Assembly: GCA_003218345.1 (NCBI GenBank)
Contig: QHNF01000135.1
Location: forward strand, 1 to 10,345
Length of the DNA: 10,345 bases
Direction: 5' to 3'
Source: Verrucomicrobiota bacterium
GTDB taxonomy: Bacteria; Verrucomicrobiota; Verrucomicrobiia; Chthoniobacterales; UBA10450
Made by a program: the position numbers and the translations under genes. Under the pieces are notes generated by a model, which made no database searches, was not told the DNA's origin, and worked only from the letters and a program-made list of their open reading frames with translations. This document shows positions 6,438 to 10,345 of the stretch, piece by piece (the first letter of the stretch is position 1; the number at the start of each line of letters is the position of its first letter).

Positions 6438-7247
6438 TCAAATTGTTGTTGCCGAGATTTCTTCAGCTCTGGCGATCGGAGCACTATCCGCAATCGCAAC
6501 GCTGTTGCACAACCGCGGCCAATCGTCGATTGCTGCTTCCAATTGATCCCCCGCACGGATCGGGCCGACACCCGCGGGCGTTCCAGTTAAAATCACGTCT
6601 CCCGCCGCCAACGTCATCGACTGACTTGCGAAGGAAACAATTTGCGCAACCGAATATATCATCCGGCTCGTGCGCGTGCTCTGACGCAGCTCGCCGTTTT
6701 GCCGCAACTCCAGCGAAACATCGCTCACGTCGACATCGGCGTACACAAACGGCCCAATGGGCGTGTAGGTATCAAACGATTTGCAGCGACCAAATTGCTT
6801 TTCGCTATTTTGCAAATCCCGATCGCTAATATCGAGACCGATTGTATAACCGAAAACAAAGTCGAGCGCGCGTTCCGCGGGCACATTTTTTGCGGTCTTG
6901 CCAATGACGACGGCCAACTCCGCTTCGAAATCAGTTTGGTTTTCAGGAAGCGCAATTTCGATCGCGCCGTTATGCGGCAAAACCGAGCCTGGCGATTTGA
7001 ACCAAATCAACGGCGTGCCCAACGGTGTCCGCTTCATCTCCGCGATGTGGTCGGAATAATTCAGACCGACGGCGATTAATTTCGACGGCGCCACGGGAAC
7101 ATCGATCTGTACATTTTCGAGCGGCACTACTTCACCTGTGGGTTGGACTTGAATCCAATAGGGCCGTGACAAGACGTGCACCTTCCCGCCCCGCAATTCT
7201 CCGTAGAAAGATTTATCGCCACATCTGAATCCGCCGAATGTGCGCAT
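6438..7247 (-). CDS. Fumarylacetoacetate hydrolase (FAH) family protein
   Basis: FAH-fold enzymes cleave or decarboxylate beta-diketo or 2-keto acids using a divalent metal; members include acylpyruvases, oxaloacetate decarboxylases, and hydratases or isomerases of aromatic degradation. The 269-residue product has the short N-terminal segment (1-50) followed by the FAH core: KLIAVGLNYSDHIAEM (56-71), WFKSPGSVLP (82-91), the metal ligands in DFEAELAVVIG (E108 and E110), the third ligand in GLDISDRDLQ (D139), KSFDTYTPIGPF (156-167), and ILTGTPAGVGP (219-229). This fits the compact FAHD1/YcgM-like group rather than the full-length eukaryotic enzyme. The substrate cannot be read from the sequence, and no pathway genes lie next to it. 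ATG at 7247 is the only good start; there is no Shine-Dalgarno site. It is separated from the genes on both sides by 130 bp (upstream) and 172 bp (downstream). Confidence 0.9.
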   Translation of the reverse strand: MRTFGGFRCGDKSFYGELRGGKVHVLSRPYWIQVQPTGEVVPLENVQIDVPVAPSKLIAVGLNYSDHIAEMKRTPLGTPLIWFKSPGSVLPHNGAIEIALPENQTDFEAELAVVIGKTAKNVPAERALDFVFGYTIGLDISDRDLQNSEKQFGRCKSFDTYTPIGPFVYADVDVSDVSLELRQNGELRQSTRTSRMIYSVAQIVSFASQSMTLAAGDVILTGTPAGVGPIRAGDQLEAAIDDWPRLCNSVAIADSAPIARAEEISATTI

Positions 7248-7378
7248 AATAAATGTTGTCAGGCCGAACCGCGCAGACGGTGAGGGACCTCACAATCGAA
7301 GCTTAGAATACACAAGTACCAAGCGCGATCTATCATCCTGTGCGGGTTTCCTCGCTTAGCTCGAAATGACCGCGTGAA
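7248..7378. other. Gene-free gap with repeat-like text
   Basis: No reading frame of interest lies in this 131-bp stretch between the NAGPA-family gene stop and the FAH-family start. It holds the small hairpin at 7280-7293 and, at about 7347-7370, text of the form TTTCCTCGCTTAGCTCGAAA that resembles dispersed non-coding repeats often seen in bacterial drafts. That resemblance is from memory and would need a genome-wide search. Confidence 0.4.
7280..7293. repeat. Small perfect hairpin
   Basis: GTGAG (7280-7284) and CTCAC (7289-7293) pair perfectly around the loop GGAC. No T-run follows on either strand, so it is not a standard intrinsic terminator. It lies between the end of the NAGPA-family gene and the FAH-family start. 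Confidence 0.45.
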
Positions 7379-8149
7379 TTACTTCGGCATGACCGCCACA
7401 AAATCGCGCACCGTTTTTTGTTCGGAAATGGAAAATGCAGATCCGTTCGCACGTTTGAACCAAAAGCTGCTTGAAGAGCCGCCATCGAGATTCAGTGCGC
7501 GTTGGATTTTGAAATCCTTAGCCAATCCTGTTGTTTCAAGAATTTTGGCAAACTCCGAAAGCGACACGTCGGAGCAAGATCCGAGCGCCGCACGATCGAC
7601 ACCTCCAACTGCCGCAAAAGTCCTTCGCGCGGTTCGCGTATTTTCCAGGCCGCGAATGCTTCGGCCCTGATCGATAAGGAACGGACCGCACTGGATCGCC
7701 GCATTAAATTTTTGTTGCTGTGAAAATTCGCGGATGCGCAGAATCCGCGTTCCGTGCGGCGAGGCCGCGAACACACCTGTGATCAATTTCGCGCGTTGGA
7801 GCGGCGCGATCATTTTTCCGTCAGTGATCAGCAATCCAATTGGCGCGTAGTCGGGATCGAAATAGCCACCGTTGACGCCGGCCAAACATCCTTCCTGCCG
7901 CATAACACGCGCAAGATCGCTGCGTGGCGGCGCCGGCTGATCGATCACCCGCAACGCACACGATTTCGTCGAAAACAATGCGAGATCAATCGTTGCGCGC
8001 TGATTGGTTTGAGAATCTTCCAGAACAACATGGCGATGCGCAACACTAGTGCCTCCCAATTCCGAATCCGCTGAGAGAATGGTCCAATCTGCGTGCGCCG
8101 TCGCCGCGACGGCGAGAAAAAGAACCGCGGCGCTACGCTTTGCCCCCAC
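7379..8149 (-). CDS. Secreted phosphodiester glycosidase (NAGPA, PF09992-type) family protein
   Basis: Proteins of this family resemble the human uncovering enzyme that removes N-acetylglucosamine from a phosphodiester; bacterial members are annotated as exopolysaccharide-related, and their substrates are mostly unknown. The 256-residue product has a signal peptide (MGAKRSAAVLFLAVAATAHA, cleavage before DW at 21) and the family signatures CLAGVNGGYFDPDYAPIGLL (88-107), IQCGPFLID (152-160), RTARRTFAAVGGVDR (172-186) and ALNLDGGSSSSFWF (218-231), followed by a short C-terminal segment ending FVAVMPK. The start is a GTG at 8149, overlapping the stop of the upstream TPR gene by 17 bp. This start gives a textbook signal peptide, and no ATG competes. 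The overlap implies translational coupling with the TPR protein. The product should act in the periplasm or outside the cell; no lipobox is visible. Confidence 0.85.
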   Translation of the reverse strand: MGAKRSAAVLFLAVAATAHADWTILSADSELGGTSVAHRHVVLEDSQTNQRATIDLALFSTKSCALRVIDQPAPPRSDLARVMRQEGCLAGVNGGYFDPDYAPIGLLITDGKMIAPLQRAKLITGVFAASPHGTRILRIREFSQQQKFNAAIQCGPFLIDQGRSIRGLENTRTARRTFAAVGGVDRAALGSCSDVSLSEFAKILETTGLAKDFKIQRALNLDGGSSSSFWFKRANGSAFSISEQKTVRDFVAVMPK

Positions 8150-10208
8150 CGTATTTGTCGAGCAACGCCTGGAACTGCGGATCGTTTCGCAATGGGTCCC
8201 AAATTGGATTTACTTTCAGACCCTGAACGGTGACAGCGCTCGGTCGGTTCAACAATCCGTCCAGGATTTCAATCGCGCGACCGTTGTCGCCAAGAATGGC
8301 GTGAACTTCGGCCACTCCAGCCGCAATTTCCGGGCCGCCAAAGGCGTCTTTGCTCTCCGGAAGCAATTCGGTGGCGCGCCGCGCTTCAGCCAGCGCGGCA
8401 TCTTTTTCTCCGAGAAAAGCGAGGACCTTGGCAAGCTGAATAAGCGTGTCGGGCGAATCGGGACCCTGTTTCAGTTGCGCTTCGAGGAGGCCTTTTGCTT
8501 GCAGGAAGGCGGCCCGCGCGCCGGTTTCGTCCTGGAGCGCTTTTCGCGCAAACCCGATGAGATAATATTTAGCACACAATTTTGCGGGAATCGATGTGAA
8601 GAGATCGTCTGGCAGGCTTTCCGCTTCGCGCAATCCTTCTTTGTATTTTCGTTCCAAAAGAAAAACGTCCGCGCGCGCGCCGGCGATCCTAAGTTTCTCC
8701 TCGTTGCTCATCGGCATCGATTTCACGGCCTCAAAGGCTTTCTCCGTAACGCTCAGATCGCCTTTTTCGGCGATAGCCAGCTTGGACTTGATCTCCCAAA
8801 GTCCCACCCCTGCTGGGTTAATTTGGAGGCCGCGGTCGATCGCTTTATTAGCTGCATCGAAATCTCGCAGCATTTGATAATTGAGAGCGAGATTCTGCAG
8901 CACCCAGCTGTCTTTCGGATTTAGACCGGCAGCCTTTTTGAGGCTGGCGGTGGATTCCGACCATTTTCCCATGCGGCGCTGGATCGCGCCCAGCGCGAGA
9001 TAACCTTCGGCTTCGTTGGGCAAACCGCGCTGCGCGATTTCGAATTCTTTCAGCGCCGCCTCGAAATCGTTGTCGCCGTAATAAAGCGAAAACCCCATCG
9101 CGAGGTGCGCCTCCGGCAGGTCGGGCTGTAATTGCAACGCTTGCTCCGCGAGAGCGCGGGCTTTTTCGCGCCGTTCCCGAGTTGGATCATAGGTGTGGAC
9201 GATCCAACTTTCCAACTGCGAGTACCACGCGAGAGCGAGCGCAAATTTCGGATCGAGCTCGATGGCCCGCGCATAAAGCTGCTCGCTTTGCTTCAATTTC
9301 CCGATATCCTCAACCCCGGCCACAAAAAGATTGTGCGCCTGGACAAAAGCGAGATAGGCTTCGCCGTTTTCCGTAGGCTTGCGTTCCATTTGCGCTTGTT
9401 CGGCGGGTGACAATTTGGCCTGCAGTTCACCCGCGATCTTTTTTGCGAGATCGGTCTGAATCGCGAATACATCCGTCAAATCACGATCGTAATCTTCGGC
9501 CCAAATGTGCTGGTCGTTCTCGGCGTTAATCAATTGCACATTGACGCGGACCCGATTTCCGATGCGGCGAACGCTGCCTTCCAGAATGGTAGCCACACCT
9601 AGCGCCTTGCCGATCTCACGAACGTTGGACGCTTTTCCCCGATAGGGCATGACCGATGTACGAGATATCACTTTCAGATCGCCAATCTTCGACAAATTGG
9701 TGAGCACGTCGTCCTGGATGCCATCGGCGAAGTAGGCGTTTTCCTTGTCGTCGCTCAAATTTTCAAACGGCAATACCGCAATCGACTTGTCGATCTTGTG
9801 CGCGGAAGCGCGGGGGAGAAGAAGAAAAAATCCGGCGATTGCGGAAACCAGCACGCCCGCGGCGACGAGGACAAGCAAATTGCGCCGCAGATTTGCTTTG
9901 GGAGCGGAAGCTGGCGTCGTCTTTATACCTTGCGGTGTGACATCAAAAGCCCACGCGAGAAGCAGCGCGATCGGGAACCCGATGAGTAACAGGACGATCA
10001 CCAGGCGCAGGGCCCAGTTTGGCAATTCCCACGCGGGAAATGCAGCGGAGGCCAGCTGAATAATGCCTCCGGCAGCAATGATGTAGGCTGCGGCCACGCG
10101 GTAAACCTTGCGCCGCTTCACTTCCTCGAAGAAGCCGCTCAAAGCAACAGATTTGGGTTCGCCAGGATTATAGTTCAACGGCGGAAATATAGACACGAAA
10201 ACGCACAA
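8133..10208 (-). CDS. Membrane-anchored TolB/FlgO-like domain plus TPR-repeat protein
   Basis: This long protein (up to 691 residues) has three predicted membrane helices (about 36-58, 66-90 and 110-131, counted from the outermost start). A TolB/FlgO-like domain follows (about 140-265), with SIAVLPFENLSDDKENAYFA, DVLTNLSKIGDLKVISRTSV, ILEGSVRRIGNRVRVNVQLI and HIWAEDYDR. The rest is tetratricopeptide repeats (about 280-655) such as LYARAIELDPKFALAL and ALEQAL-type helices. It closes with NPIWDPLRNDPQFQALL, a C-terminal signature common to this family in soil bacteria. Similar N-terminal modules accompany adenylate cyclase or winged-helix domains; none is present, so a catalytic role is not indicated. 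TPRs suggest a scaffold on the cell surface or periplasmic side. There is no ATG start: the outermost start is TTG at 10208, while the TTG at 10142 (SGFFEEVKRRKVYR follows) matches typical family N-termini better. Confidence 0.85.
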   Translation of the reverse strand: MCVFVSIFPPLNYNPGEPKSVALSGFFEEVKRRKVYRVAAAYIIAAGGIIQLASAAFPAWELPNWALRLVIVLLLIGFPIALLLAWAFDVTPQGIKTTPASAPKANLRRNLLVLVAAGVLVSAIAGFFLLLPRASAHKIDKSIAVLPFENLSDDKENAYFADGIQDDVLTNLSKIGDLKVISRTSVMPYRGKASNVREIGKALGVATILEGSVRRIGNRVRVNVQLINAENDQHIWAEDYDRDLTDVFAIQTDLAKKIAGELQAKLSPAEQAQMERKPTENGEAYLAFVQAHNLFVAGVEDIGKLKQSEQLYARAIELDPKFALALAWYSQLESWIVHTYDPTRERREKARALAEQALQLQPDLPEAHLAMGFSLYYGDNDFEAALKEFEIAQRGLPNEAEGYLALGAIQRRMGKWSESTASLKKAAGLNPKDSWVLQNLALNYQMLRDFDAANKAIDRGLQINPAGVGLWEIKSKLAIAEKGDLSVTEKAFEAVKSMPMSNEEKLRIAGARADVFLLERKYKEGLREAESLPDDLFTSIPAKLCAKYYLIGFARKALQDETGARAAFLQAKGLLEAQLKQGPDSPDTLIQLAKVLAFLGEKDAALAEARRATELLPESKDAFGGPEIAAGVAEVHAILGDNGRAIEILDGLLNRPSAVTVQGLKVNPIWDPLRNDPQFQALLDKYGGGKA

Positions 10209-10214
10209 TGGCGT

Positions 10215-10345
10215 TCACTTTACGCCTGTGGCGAAAACGGTTTGAAAATGCGGGCTCTGTTTCTCGCGTGCGACCACGCTCACTTCAATTTCGCGGAAGC
10301 TGTTTTTTTCCAGAAACTGATGCAACTGCACTTCGCTAAAGCCGA
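10215..10345 (-). CDS. C-terminal end of a probable SAM-dependent methyltransferase (5' part beyond window)
   Basis: The minus-strand frame from the window edge reads GFSEVQLHQFLEKNSF, REIEVSVVAREKQ and SPHFQTVFATGVK, then TGA (10215-10217). The spacing of a helix (EVQLHQFLEKNSF), a strand (EIEVSVVAR) and a final strand (QTVFATGVK) matches the end of class I methyltransferases, especially the ArsR-fused or UbiE-like type that ends in (F)QT(L/V)xATG(R/V)K. Only 42 residues are visible, without the SAM-binding glycine motif, so the class is a reasonable guess and the substrate is unknown. It ends 6 bp before the outermost possible start of the TPR gene, so the two are probably in one transcription unit. 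Confidence 0.55.
   Translation of the reverse strand, partial: GFSEVQLHQFLEKNSFREIEVSVVAREKQSPHFQTVFATGVK

Noticed and set aside
6266..6571. 102-residue N-terminal extension of exbB
   Set aside because: It would overlap the FAH-family gene and hide a clean signal peptide; ATG at 6265 is better.
8108..8122. CCGTCG/CGACGG inverted repeat in the NAGPA-family signal peptide region
   Set aside because: It falls in Ala-rich coding sequence, where such short GC palindromes arise by chance.
8049..8924. Plus-strand open frame of 291 codons opposite the TPR gene
   Set aside because: It lies antisense to a clear TPR/TolB-like protein and its translation has no recognisable domain; it is a by-product of GC-biased codon use.

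Overview
The window carries nine protein-coding loci or parts of loci on about 10.3 kb of moderate-GC DNA (mid-50s by eye). All are on the minus strand except rdgB. Several traits together suggest a Verrucomicrobiota-like soil or freshwater bacterium (Spartobacteria/Chthoniobacterales type): the style of the leucyl-tRNA synthetase, an ExbB-ExbD-TonB-ExbD cluster, a three-helix membrane protein with a TolB-like domain and TPRs, and the near absence of Shine-Dalgarno sequences. This placement is an inference from gene style, not a database result.

Layout. Positions 1-337 hold the 5' part of mscL (mechanosensitive channel), 14 bp downstream of leuS. The leuS gene (2893 down to 352) is broken into two frames near position 1675, where roughly 10-16 residues expected from the family are also missing. 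About 370 bp upstream of that break, leuS carries a 29-bp near-palindrome read in frame inside the editing domain. A 120-bp divergent gap with a degenerate 10-bp tandem repeat separates leuS from rdgB (+ strand, 3014-3625), which encodes an XTP/dITP pyrophosphatase.

Positions 6265 down to 3693 form a compact four-gene energy-transduction operon in the order exbB, exbD, tonB, exbD. Gaps between genes are only 9, 10 and 22 bp. ExbB is a secreted-signal form with an Ala/Pro-rich periplasmic linker. The two ExbD proteins are almost identical over their first 47 residues and flank TonB. Together they should form an inner-membrane motor that uses the proton gradient to drive TonB-dependent outer-membrane uptake.

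Positions 7247 down to 6438 encode a fumarylacetoacetate-hydrolase-family enzyme. The 130-bp gap 7248-7378 holds no gene but has a small perfect hairpin and text that looks like a dispersed intergenic repeat. The last unit, read from the right edge leftward, is the C-terminus of a probable SAM-dependent methyltransferase (stop at 10215), a 691-residue membrane TPR protein (10208-8133), and a secreted NAGPA/phosphodiester-glycosidase-family protein (8149-7379) whose start overlaps the end of the TPR gene.

Most genes are ordinary. The points that deserve a second look are the damaged leuS with its in-frame palindrome, the tonB gene between duplicated exbD genes, and the intergenic repeat-like sequences. 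No tRNA, rRNA, CRISPR array or insertion sequence was seen.
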